Below, piece after piece: positions 1-6,452 of a stretch of DNA of 8,703 nt (positions within the stretch are counted from its first letter, which is position 1; each line of letters opens with the position of its first letter). The translations under genes were made by a program, and so were the position numbers. The notes under the pieces are model-generated. The model was not told the origin of the DNA. It was given only the letters and a program-made list of their open reading frames with translations, and searched no databases. Source of the DNA: an uncultured Collinsella sp. (GTDB lineage: Bacteria > Actinomycetota > Coriobacteriia > Coriobacteriales > Coriobacteriaceae); assembly GCA_959020035.1 (NCBI GenBank), contig CAUEQX010000077.1:1-8703 (forward strand). The letters are read 5' to 3'.

Positions 1-1213
1 GCCCGGCCCGCCTGTCGGCGGCGGCAAGAGTGGGGGCCTTGTCGGTAGCGGCGCCCGCCTGCTCCAGGTAATGGTTGCACTCGGTCACAAAGCCAAAGCC
101 GGCACCCATGGCACCAGCGGTGTTAAAGTCGTCGTCCATGCACTCCTTAAAGGTGGCGCGGGTCTCGGCGGCCTTGGCGGCAAACGCCTCGGCGGCAGCC
201 GCATCGGCGTCGGCCGTCGCATGGTTCGCGGCCCAACGCAGGTTCTCGACTGTACCGGCAATACGCGTGAGCGAATTCTCGGCACCCTCCAGGCGCTCCC
301 AGGAGAAGTCGAGCGGCGAGCGATAGCTCGTCTGCAGCATCAGCAGGCGCAGGGCCGCGGCAGAGTGCTGCTCGAGCACCTCGGCCAGCGTAAAGAAGTT
401 TCCGAGCGACTTGGACATCTTCTCGCCGTCGACCAGTAGCATGCCCGTGTGCATCCAGGTGTTGGAGAAGCCCTGGTGCCAAGCGCAGGTGGCCTGGGCG
501 CACTCGTTCTCGTGATGCGGGAAGGCAAGGTCGGAGCCGCCGCCGTGGATGTCGATCGGGGTGCCCAGGTAGCGGTGCACCATGGCGGCGCACTCGGTGT
601 GCCAACCGGGACGCCCCTCGCCCCAGGGGCTCGGCCAGCTGGGCTCGCCGGGCTTGGCGGCCTTCCACAGGGCAAAGTCGAGCGGGTCGTTCTTGTCCTC
701 GTTCTCCTCGATGCGCGCGCCAACCATAAGGTCGTCGATGTTGCGGCCCGAGACCTGACCATAGTCGGGATCGCTGCGCACGGCAAAGTACACGTCGCCG
801 TTATCGGCGGCGTAGGCGTGGCCCTGCTCGATGAGCGTCTTGATCATGGCGATCATGGGGCCGATCTCCTTGGTGGCGCGAGGACGCACATCGGGATCGA
901 GCACGTTGGCGGCGCGCATGACGCCGATGAACTTGTCGGAGAACTCCGTCGCGACCTCGGCGGCGGTACGGCCCTGCTCGTTGGCGCGCTTGATGATCTT
1001 GTCATCGACATCGGTGAGGTTCTGGGCAAACGTGACCTCGTAGCCGCTCGCGATGAGCCAGCGACGAATCACGTCAAAGCTGATGAACGTGCGGGCATTG
1101 CCGATGTGGATGTTGTCGTAGACCGTGGGGCCGCACACGTACATGCGGACCTTGCCGGACTCGATGGGCTGGAACTCTTCCTTTTTATGGGTAGCGCTGT
1201 TATAGATACGCAT
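1..1213 (-). CDS. cysS: Cysteinyl-tRNA synthetase (3' end beyond left edge)
   Basis: Class I aminoacyl-tRNA synthetase that charges tRNA-Cys with cysteine in the cytoplasm. The first 404 codons are present; the family is about 460-500 residues, so part of the C-terminal anticodon-binding region is missing beyond the window. The Rossmann-fold signature HIGN is at residues 36-39 and the KMSKS loop at 265-269. Zinc-site residues expected from the E. coli enzyme are present: C27 (in YVCGPTVYD), C208 (WHTEC), H233 and E237 (FPHHENE). The ATG at 1211-1213 is preceded by AAGGAG six bases upstream, and that ribosome site overlaps the ispF stop codon. The gap to ispF is 3 bp, so cysS is the fourth visible gene of the disA operon and is probably translationally coupled to ispF. 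Identification is very secure. Confidence 0.97.
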   Translation of the reverse strand, partial: MRIYNSATHKKEEFQPIESGKVRMYVCGPTVYDNIHIGNARTFISFDVIRRWLIASGYEVTFAQNLTDVDDKIIKRANEQGRTAAEVATEFSDKFIGVMRAANVLDPDVRPRATKEIGPMIAMIKTLIEQGHAYAADNGDVYFAVRSDPDYGQVSGRNIDDLMVGARIEENEDKNDPLDFALWKAAKPGEPSWPSPWGEGRPGWHTECAAMVHRYLGTPIDIHGGGSDLAFPHHENECAQATCAWHQGFSNTWMHTGMLLVDGEKMSKSLGNFFTLAEVLEQHSAAALRLLMLQTSYRSPLDFSWERLEGAENSLTRIAGTVENLRWAANHATADADAAAAEAFAAKAAETRATFKECMDDDFNTAGAMGAGFGFVTECNHYLEQAGAATDKAPTLAAADRRAG

Positions 1214-1216
1214 TCG

Positions 1217-1711
1217 TTACTCCTTAACGGTTTTCCGTAGCAGGCAGACGGCCCAGGCGCCGATTCCCTCGCCCTGGCCTTCCCAACCGAGCTTTTCGGT
1301 CGTAGTGGCGGCGACGCCCACGTTTTCGACGTCAACGCCCAGGGCATGGGCAAGGTTGGCGCGCATGGCATCGCGGTGCGGGGTGATCTTGGGTTGCTGA
1401 CAGGCAATGGTGCAATCGGCATCGACAAACTCGAAGCCCAGCTCGCGCGCATAGCCCATCACGCGAGCGAGCAGCACCATCGAATCAGCACCCTCATAGG
1501 CGGGGTCGGTATCGGGGAATAGCTTGCCGATGTCTCCCCCGCGGCAGGCGCCCAGAATGGCGTCGGCCAAGGCGTGCGCGAGCACATCGGCATCCGAGTG
1601 GCCCAGCAGGCCACGCTCGTAGGGAATATCGACACCGCCGATGATACATCGACGCCCCTCCACCAGACGGTGAACGTCGTAGCCATGGCCAATGCGCAGG
1701 TTACTGAACAT
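1217..1711 (-). CDS. ispF: 2-C-methyl-D-erythritol 2,4-cyclodiphosphate synthase
   Basis: Fifth enzyme of the MEP (non-mevalonate) isoprenoid pathway; it cyclises CDP-methylerythritol 2-phosphate with release of CMP. The 164-residue product matches family length. Metal ligands correspond to D12 and H14 in GHGYDVHRL and H46 in the ADVLAHALADA stretch, and the ATTTEKLGWEGQGEG motif near residues 135-149 forms the nucleotide-side active site. The ATG at 1709-1711 was chosen because GAGAGG lies about 8 bases upstream; a longer reading from a TTG at 1744 would put that ribosome site inside the gene. The start overlaps the end of ispD by 11 bp. The product works directly after IspD's pathway branch (IspD, then IspE, then IspF); ispE is not in the window. 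Confidence 0.96.
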   Translation of the reverse strand: MFSNLRIGHGYDVHRLVEGRRCIIGGVDIPYERGLLGHSDADVLAHALADAILGACRGGDIGKLFPDTDPAYEGADSMVLLARVMGYARELGFEFVDADCTIACQQPKITPHRDAMRANLAHALGVDVENVGVAATTTEKLGWEGQGEGIGAWAVCLLRKTVKE

Positions 1712-2429
1712 GGGGAAGGTCCTCTCCCTCGGCCATGCGGCCAAGCAGAATCGCGGTTACGGGACGCAAGTCCTCGGGCACCGTCACCTTAAGGTTGTCG
1801 CGCGGGCTCTGGACGCAGCGGACGCGTCCGCCCATGCGCTCGACCAGCGATGAATCATCGGTACCGATAAAGCCCTCGGCAATAGCAGCGGCGTGAGCGC
1901 GCTTCATAGCATCGACGCTAAAGATCTGCGGCGTCTGCGCGGCCCAATAGAGCTCGCGCGGCGGCGTCTCGACGATGTTGTCGCCATCGACGATCTTGAG
2001 CGTGTCGATCGCGGGCTGACCGCACACGACACCGTCGAGCGAGCGGTCGCTCACGAGCACGTCGATAGCGTGGTCGATGGCCTCGGTCGTAATGAGCGGA
2101 CGAGCGCCATCGTGGATAGCGACATATTCGAAACCCGCCGGCACCTCGTGCACGCCGGCGCGGGTGGAATCCTGACGAGTATCGCCGGCATCGGCAAAGC
2201 TGATGGGCGTGTCATAGTCAAACGGGTCGATAGCCAAGCGGCGCATCTCGGCACGGCGCTCGGCAGGGCAAACCACGACGATATGGCCGACCTTGTCGCT
2301 ACGATCGAACGCGCGGATGGACCAGCTCATGAGCGGACGGCCCGCCACGTTAACGAGCTGCTTGCCGCCGGGATTTCCAAAGCGCTGGCCGCTGCCGCCG
2401 GCAACGACCACGGCGCATACGGGCGCCAT
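1701..2429 (-). CDS. ispD: 2-C-methyl-D-erythritol 4-phosphate cytidylyltransferase
   Basis: Transfers CMP from CTP to methylerythritol 4-phosphate in the MEP isoprenoid pathway. The 242-residue product begins with the nucleotide-binding loop AGGSGQRFG..GGKQ (residues 10-24, including R16 and K23). The family motif HDGARPL is at 106-112 and NLKVTVPED with the conserved lysine K214 is near the C-terminus. About 12 residues (RMAEGEDLPHVQ) follow the last conserved region. The ATG at 2427-2429 shares one base with the disA stop codon (TAATG), a classic coupling junction. The 3' end overlaps ispF by 11 bp. It is a separate gene, not the IspDF fusion seen in some bacteria. Confidence 0.96.
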   Translation of the reverse strand: MAPVCAVVVAGGSGQRFGNPGGKQLVNVAGRPLMSWSIRAFDRSDKVGHIVVVCPAERRAEMRRLAIDPFDYDTPISFADAGDTRQDSTRAGVHEVPAGFEYVAIHDGARPLITTEAIDHAIDVLVSDRSLDGVVCGQPAIDTLKIVDGDNIVETPPRELYWAAQTPQIFSVDAMKRAHAAAIAEGFIGTDDSSLVERMGGRVRCVQSPRDNLKVTVPEDLRPVTAILLGRMAEGEDLPHVQ

Positions 2430-3496
2430 TATGCGTTCCCCTGTTTGGTGCCCTTCATGCGGTACAGCGAGTCCGCAAGAATGGCAGGGTTGTTGACGCC
2501 AAAGTCGCCCAAGCGCTCCGGATCCTCGCTGATGTCATCCATGAGCTCCTGCAGCGAGCCATACTCGTCGACGATCTTCTCGGCCACGCCGTCGCGCACG
2601 ACGGACACGCGCGAAAGCGTGCGCAGGCCCAGCGGCGTCATGACGGAGTCCTCGTCCAGGTCGTCATAGCCCAGAACTGCCGCCACGTGCTGCGGGTCGG
2701 ACAGGTCCTTAGGCGTCATGCGGCTCAGCTCGGCGCGGATCTTTTCGGCGTTGGCCTCGGAGGAATCGCTCGCGTAGTCGCGAATCATCAGGTCGTACTC
2801 GGTATCCATGCTGGAGCCGGCGAGCTGCTCGAGCTGCATCTGCACGAGCTTGCCCTGGTTGCCCAGCTTGACAATGCAATCCTTAAGCTCGGTCTTTGCC
2901 TGCTGCATGATCTCGAAGCTCGAAAAGATGCCGGTGATGTCGGCGAGCGTGACGTAGTCGTCGAGCTCAAGGGCTGTCAGGCGCAGCAAGGAGCGATCGA
3001 GCGACTGACGGGTAGTCTGGAGCGTGGCGACGAGCTGGTTGACCGAGCTCATGATGGTGGTGACGGGCTGGATCTCGTAGCTCTTGCCGTGGACGTACAC
3101 GTTGACGACGGCGCGACGAGCCGAAACCGAGATCACGATGGCATCGGTGAGCACCGACATGCGAGCGGCAGTACGGTGACGCATGCCCGTCTCACTCGTG
3201 GCGAGCGAGGGATCGGGATTGAGGTGGAAGTTGGCGCGCAGGATCTGGGTGAGGTCGCCATCGATAACGATGGCGCCGTCCATCTTGGAAAGCTCGAACA
3301 GGCGGTTCGAGGTAAACGAAATGTTGAGCGGGAAGCCGTCGTTACCGGCGGCGAGCACGTTTTCGGTGTCGCCGACGCAGATAAGGGCGCCCAGGTGACC
3401 GGCAATGATCATGTCGAGGGCGGTGCGGATCGGCTGGCCAGGTGCCGTCAGGCGAATGGCCTGTTCCATACGCTTTTGCAGCTCGTTCTTATCCAA
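2429..3496 (-). CDS. disA: DNA integrity scanning diadenylate cyclase DisA
   Basis: Condenses two ATP into the second messenger c-di-AMP; in known bacteria it also scans DNA and lowers activity at branched structures. The 355-residue product has the usual three-part form. The N-terminal DAC domain (about residues 1-145) carries the catalytic DGA motif at 73-75 and RHR at 106-108 (GMRHRTAAR). A helical linker spans about 150-285, and a C-terminal helix-hairpin-helix-like domain covers about 290-355. The start is TTG (3494-3496): GGAG lies 7 bases upstream, and the frame hits a TGA at 3530-3532 with no ATG or GTG between. It is the first visible gene of the disA-ispD-ispF-cysS operon. radA, its frequent upstream partner, is absent here. 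Confidence 0.96.
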   Translation of the reverse strand: MDKNELQKRMEQAIRLTAPGQPIRTALDMIIAGHLGALICVGDTENVLAAGNDGFPLNISFTSNRLFELSKMDGAIVIDGDLTQILRANFHLNPDPSLATSETGMRHRTAARMSVLTDAIVISVSARRAVVNVYVHGKSYEIQPVTTIMSSVNQLVATLQTTRQSLDRSLLRLTALELDDYVTLADITGIFSSFEIMQQAKTELKDCIVKLGNQGKLVQMQLEQLAGSSMDTEYDLMIRDYASDSSEANAEKIRAELSRMTPKDLSDPQHVAAVLGYDDLDEDSVMTPLGLRTLSRVSVVRDGVAEKIVDEYGSLQELMDDISEDPERLGDFGVNNPAILADSLYRMKGTKQGNA

Positions 3497-3655
3497 GGCA
3501 TCGCTCCCATCGTATACGCTCCATAAACGTCAATAAGTTTCTCACGGTTTGCCCCTGTGACGCCCGCAAAATCCGATGCTTACAGAATGAGCGAACACAG
3601 CTGAGAGCCCCAATCCAAATGAGCTGCTTATGTGGTAGCATCGAGATTCGCATAA
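3497..3655. promoter_or_regulatory. Divergent intergenic region between disA and the mntP riboswitch
   Basis: This stretch lies between the disA start (minus strand) and the first stem of the mntP leader (plus strand), so it should hold both promoters. On the + strand, TGGTAGCAT at 3633-3641 looks like an extended -10 box placed a few bases before the riboswitch, but no good -35 is seen. On the minus strand I could not find a convincing promoter for disA. The disA ribosome site (GGGAG, about 3504-3508) is the only clear signal on that side. No convincing small gene is present. Confidence 0.5.
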
Positions 3656-3753
3656 ATGAGGGAGTAGTCGCGTGATCTGGTTCGCCTCCGGTAGCGCGGC
3701 AAGTCAACACACTGGCCGATACGGCCTGGCTTGCCTTAATGAACGAGACTCGT
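3656..3753 (+). ncRNA. yybP-ykoY manganese riboswitch aptamer
   Basis: This leader RNA matches the yybP-ykoY class, which senses Mn(II) and commonly controls MntP-type exporters. P1 can form between AUGAG (3656-3660) and CUCGU (3749-3753). The conserved L1 element GGAGTAG follows P1 directly (3661-3667). The conserved 3' element GAACGAGA (3741-3748) sits just before the closing P1 strand; these two loops form the metal site in solved members. Between them, GGCAAG (3698-3703) pairs perfectly with CTTGCC (3730-3735), and GGCC (3714-3717) pairs with GGCC (3723-3726) around the loop GATAC. Recognition is by motif and by context directly upstream of mntP; a covariance-model search was not possible. 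Confidence 0.93.
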
Positions 3754-3790
3754 GGTTGTGCGCGCAACGCGTACGCCACGGGTCTTTTTT
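3747..3790 (+). terminator. Riboswitch-controlled intrinsic terminator (expression platform)
   Basis: GACTCGTGGT (3747-3756) pairs with GCCACGGGTC (3775-3784), including two wobble pairs. A second short stem (about 3757-3762 with 3768-3773) sits inside, with a bulged C at 3774 and loop CGCAA. Six T follow directly (3785-3790). The left arm contains the whole 3' strand of aptamer P1 (3749-3753) plus two bases of the conserved GAACGAGA element, so the aptamer and the terminator cannot form together. This predicts termination without Mn and readthrough into mntP with Mn. Confidence 0.88.
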
Positions 3791-3845
3791 GTTGCTCCCC
3801 TGCCAGAAGTACACGCGGGTTCGCCCGCAGAGAGGGAGCCAGACT

Positions 3846-4424
3846 ATGGGACTCGCCGAGCTCGTGCTGCTCGCCGTTGGCCTTTCGATGGACGCCTTTG
3901 CCGTTTCCATCTGCAAGGGTCTCGGCATGAAAAAGATCAACCTTAAAGTCGCCGTGGTGCTCGGCCTGTTCTTTGGCGGCTTTCAGGCCGGCATGCCCGT
4001 AATCGGATGGGCGCTTGGCAGTCAATTCATGAGCATCATCGGCCCCATCGACCACTGGATCGCCTTTATCCTGCTCGCCTTCATCGGCGGCAAAATGCTG
4101 TGGGAGGCCTTTACCGAGGACGAGGATGAAGGCAACGACAAGGATGCCGAAAAGATTGACCTGGGCGAGTACCTGATCCTCGCCATCGCCACCTCGATTG
4201 ACGCGCTCGCCGTGGGCATCTCGTTTGCCGCGCTCTCGGTCGACATCGTTCCCGCCGTGTCGCTCATCGGAGTCACGACCTTCATCTTCTCTGTTGCCGG
4301 CGTGGCAATCGGTCATACCTTTGGCGCGCGTTACGAAAAACCCGCCACCATCGTGGGCGGCGTCGTGCTCATCCTCATCGGGCTTAAGATCTTACTTGAG
4401 CATCTGGGGATTCTCGCGATATAA
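3846..4424 (+). CDS. mntP: Manganese efflux pump MntP
   Basis: Inner-membrane exporter that removes excess Mn(II) from the cytoplasm. The 192-residue product is close to the usual size of about 190 and is built from two inverted halves of three membrane segments each. The paired acidic motifs are GLSMDAFAVSI (about residues 12-22) and ATSIDALAVGISFA (about 113-126); the two aspartates lie in the membrane and are needed for transport in studied homologues. A hydrophilic Asp/Glu-rich loop (EDEDEGNDKDAEK) separates the halves. The ATG at 3846 follows GGAG by 7 bases. A longer open frame from 3672 would run through the riboswitch and terminator and is rejected. Regulation is by the upstream Mn riboswitch. 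No complete terminator is seen after the stop. Confidence 0.96.
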   Translation: MGLAELVLLAVGLSMDAFAVSICKGLGMKKINLKVAVVLGLFFGGFQAGMPVIGWALGSQFMSIIGPIDHWIAFILLAFIGGKMLWEAFTEDEDEGNDKDAEKIDLGEYLILAIATSIDALAVGISFAALSVDIVPAVSLIGVTTFIFSVAGVAIGHTFGARYEKPATIVGGVVLILIGLKILLEHLGILAI

Positions 4425-4465
4425 AAAAACGCCTCTCATAAGCCAGTGTCAATGTATGGGTCTCA

Positions 4466-4535
4466 TGCAGAGTTTTGCATAATGCCTTTTCGTGCAGACT
4501 TTTGCATGTCATACTGATATGCAAAAGCCTGCACG
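4466..4535 (+). promoter_or_regulatory. Triple TGCA-N6-TGCA operator array upstream of hipBA
   Basis: Three copies of a 15-base element precede the antitoxin gene: TGCAGAGTTTTGCAT (4466-4480), TGCAGACTTTTGCAT (4493-4507) and, in reverse, ATGCAAAAGCCTGCA (4519-4533). Each core is a dyad TGCA-N6-TGCA starting at 4466, 4493 and 4520, that is, exactly every 27 bp. The second and third copies extend to 17-base inverted arms (4491-4507 and 4519-4535) with one mismatch. The array ends 13 bases before the GTG start. The likely reading is autoregulation by HipB dimers, as in E. coli hipBA, which uses several operators of a different sequence. Binding is inferred. Confidence 0.82.
4487..4515 (+). promoter_or_regulatory. 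Possible hipBA promoter inside the operator array
   Basis: A weak candidate is TTTTCG at 4487-4492 with CATACT at 4510-4515, 17 bases apart. The -10-like box would lie in the spacer between operator copies 2 and 3, so bound HipB would cover it. CATAAT at 4478-4483 is a better -10 sequence, but it has no matching -35. Either placement keeps the promoter within the repeats; the exact start cannot be fixed from sequence. Confidence 0.3.
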
Positions 4536-4548
4536 TTAGGAGATAGCC

Positions 4549-5016
4549 GTGGATATCCTTCCCATCACCACACCACGCCAAGCTGGCATCTACGTGCGCC
4601 AGGCACGCGAGACTCAGGGTCTCACCCGTGCCACCCTCGCCAAAAAGGCCGGTGTTTCGGAGCGCCTGCTTGCATCGCTCGAGCTAGGAGACGCCACCGG
4701 CATTCGACTCGACAAGCTGCTGGCGATTTTCGACGCTCTTGAACTGGCGCTCGCAGCACAAGGGGATATAAGCGAAACGAAAAATGAGCACCCAGTCGAC
4801 GCCCCGCATGCTGATCAACCTTGCAGCACCTCCAGACGCCATCACGCTCAACGTCTTCATCATCGCAACCGTCGCAGCACAACCATTCCGGCTCTTGCAG
4901 ATACCCCCCTTACGTCCGAGCTCTACGACAGGGCCTTCGCCGATTTCGCCATGTCCAATCTCGGAGTCTCGATTGCCGCAAACGCATCTAGCCAAACCAT
5001 GCCCGAAGGGAAATAG
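4549..5016 (+). CDS. hipB: HipB-like HTH antitoxin/autorepressor with long odd linker
   Basis: Predicted DNA-binding antitoxin partner of the HipA kinase encoded next. Residues about 10-70 form a Cro/CI-type helix-turn-helix domain (YVRQARETQGLTRATLAKKAGVS, recognition helix near SERLLASLELGD), followed by LDKLLAIFDALELAL as in HipB proteins. The start is GTG at 4549 with AGGAG 6 bases upstream. The product is 155 residues, whereas E. coli HipB is 88. The extension has a linker rich in Arg and His (about residues 97-117) and a more ordinary tail LTSELYDRAFADFAMSNLGVSIA. Over about 4784-4905 the +1 frame has more typical codon use, which raises the chance of two compensating indels. The stop is 3 bp before hipA. 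The antitoxin role rests on HTH type and gene order. Confidence 0.85.
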   Translation: MDILPITTPRQAGIYVRQARETQGLTRATLAKKAGVSERLLASLELGDATGIRLDKLLAIFDALELALAAQGDISETKNEHPVDAPHADQPCSTSRRHHAQRLHHRNRRSTTIPALADTPLTSELYDRAFADFAMSNLGVSIAANASSQTMPEGK

Positions 5017-5019
5017 CCA

Positions 5020-6324
5020 ATGGCCAGAACATCACTTCGGACCATTATTTGCGGCGTGCCTGCTGGAACGCTCGCGCAAGATGAGAACGGTCTTATCAGC
5101 TTTACCTACGATCATGACTATGACGGGCCAGCCCTATCGACCAACATACCCGTATCGAATCGCACATACGGACAACAGGTCATGAATCCGTACCTGTTTG
5201 GCCTTCTACCCGACAGCGAGGACCAACGAAAAGCGATTGCCGCCGAATTCAACGTTAGGCCCAACAATCCCGTTGCGATGCTCAGCCATATCGGACTCGA
5301 CTGTCCGGGCGGAGTGCAGTTTTGTGCCGAAGAAGATGCCGACGCCGTCCTGCATCGCGCTGGCGACTACCGCCCTATAGACGACCATGAAATTGCTCTC
5401 CGTCTCAAGTCGATCAGAGATGACCGCGATGCATCGTGGATGGGTCTAGATGAAAGTTGGTCACTTGGAGGCAACCAGGGCAAGTTCGCGCTCGCGTTCA
5501 TAAACGGCCGCTGGTGCGAATGCATGGGCTCCTCGCCCACGACGCATATTTTCAAAAATGGCGTTATCGGATTTAAACTCGAGGCTCTCAATGAGTTTGT
5601 CTGCATGAAAAGCGCCCAGCGCGCCGGTATCGCAACGGCAAACGTCGAATATCGTATGTTTGAGGACGAACCTGCCCTCATTGTTGAGCGCTATGACCGC
5701 GTGAAAGTCGAAGACGGAACGATCAGGCGCCTACATCAAGAAGACCTCTGTCAGGCACTTGGGGTGATGCCCGCCCAAAAGTACACGGCAGACGGCGGCC
5801 CGACCACCCGCGACATTCAAGAGCTCCTCGTAAATACGAGCCACCATCAACTTAACCTGTATCTGTTTACGCAGATGCTGTTCTTCAACGCCATTATCGG
5901 CGCATCGGATGCGCATGCGAAAAACTATTCCCTGCTCCTTGGAAACGACGGCGCAGCCATGATGGCTCGAATGTACGATGTCGCATCGGGTTTGGCATAC
6001 GAACGCATGCGGCGGAAAGCGCGCCTTGCCATGGGCATCGGTGGCGAGAATCGCGTGGGGCGCATCGGGCCCAATGCTATCCGCCGCTATCACGGCATGG
6101 GCGACCCCGCACTGGAAGCGGCGCTCACCGATGCCGGGCTGACCGAAAAGTTTTGCTTTGCAACCATGATGGACCTCGCCTACGAGGTGCCCATTTGCAT
6201 GGAAGAGGTCATGGACGAATACGCCGACCTGCCCGGCATGGCGGACCTGCGCGAGCACATGCTCGGCCCCGTCCGCGAAAACTGCCAGCGCACCCTCGAC
6301 CTCATCAGGGCAGAAATGGACTAG
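5020..6324 (+). CDS. hipA: HipA-family serine/threonine kinase toxin
   Basis: Kinase of the HipBA toxin-antitoxin type; E. coli HipA phosphorylates glutamyl-tRNA synthetase and induces growth arrest, but the target here is unknown. The 434-residue product covers both HipA domains. The N-terminal subdomain occupies about residues 1-110 (YLFGLLPDSEDQRKAIA). The ATP loop with the autophosphorylation-type serine is SLGGNQGK at 148-155 (SxxGxQxK), and the HIFK lysine is at 179. VERYDR is at 222-227 and RLHQEDLCQALG at 237-248. The catalytic loop SDAHAKN holds D297 and N302, and the metal-binding MYD has D320. No key residue is missing, so the kinase looks active. The ATG follows the hipB stop by 3 bp with an AAGGG ribosome site. 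Codon use is less GC-biased than in neighbouring genes, suggesting acquisition by transfer. Confidence 0.95.
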   Translation: MARTSLRTIICGVPAGTLAQDENGLISFTYDHDYDGPALSTNIPVSNRTYGQQVMNPYLFGLLPDSEDQRKAIAAEFNVRPNNPVAMLSHIGLDCPGGVQFCAEEDADAVLHRAGDYRPIDDHEIALRLKSIRDDRDASWMGLDESWSLGGNQGKFALAFINGRWCECMGSSPTTHIFKNGVIGFKLEALNEFVCMKSAQRAGIATANVEYRMFEDEPALIVERYDRVKVEDGTIRRLHQEDLCQALGVMPAQKYTADGGPTTRDIQELLVNTSHHQLNLYLFTQMLFFNAIIGASDAHAKNYSLLLGNDGAAMMARMYDVASGLAYERMRRKARLAMGIGGENRVGRIGPNAIRRYHGMGDPALEAALTDAGLTEKFCFATMMDLAYEVPICMEEVMDEYADLPGMADLREHMLGPVRENCQRTLDLIRAEMD

Positions 6325-6356
6325 GCGCCAGGCGATTTCCCATTTTTCAAACAAAA

Positions 6357-6397
6357 GAGAGGGGGCACCCATCGCAAAAGACCGGGCGCCCCCTCTC
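6357..6397. terminator. Bidirectional terminator between convergent hipA and pepD
   Basis: GAGAGGGGGC (6357-6366) and GCCCCCTCTC (6388-6397) form a perfect 10 bp stem, extended inward by CCC (6368-6370) with GGG (6384-6386). On the minus strand it is followed by TTTTGTTTG, which suits termination of pepD. On the plus strand the following sequence (GTAATTTCATTT) is only moderately T-rich, so it may end hipA transcripts less efficiently. It is the only strong structure between the two convergent genes. Confidence 0.85.
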
Positions 6398-6452
6398 GTA
6401 ATTTCATTTGCAATCCGCTAGCACGTGGCTCGGACTGCTGCTAGCGCAACCT

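Noticed and set aside
449..1240. 263-codon open frame on the + strand opposite cysS
   Set aside because: It is the mirror of the cysS reading frame, with Val/Gly/Ala/Asp-rich composition typical of antisense shadows.
2687..3526. 279-codon open frame on the + strand opposite disA
   Set aside because: It is an antisense shadow; DisA's DGA and RHR motifs are intact on the minus strand.
3494..3535. TTGACG and TATACG on the minus strand as a disA promoter
   Set aside because: The two boxes are only 11 bases apart and the -10-like box lies against the ribosome site, leaving no room for a normal start point.
3661..3755. A tRNA-like gene in the mntP leader (contains GGTTCGCCTCC)
   Set aside because: No acceptor stem or anticodon arm can be folded, and the yybP-ykoY motifs account for the conserved positions.
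3672..3845. N-terminal extension of mntP from 3672
   Set aside because: It would translate the aptamer and the terminator hairpin; the ATG at 3846 has a good ribosome site and gives the family length.
3489..4316. 275-codon open frame on the minus strand across mntP and its leader
   Set aside because: It runs antisense through the riboswitch, terminator and mntP and shows no domain; MntP motifs fix the real strand.
4784..5185. Separate 133-codon gene overlapping hipB and hipA
   Set aside because: It lacks a ribosome site and its second half overlaps conserved HipA sequence. Only its first part looks coding, which is better explained as a frame problem in hipB.
1..6324. CysRS as the target of the HipA kinase because both are in the window
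   Set aside because: HipA proteins do phosphorylate tRNA synthetases, but the two genes are in different operons and proximity alone says nothing about the substrate.
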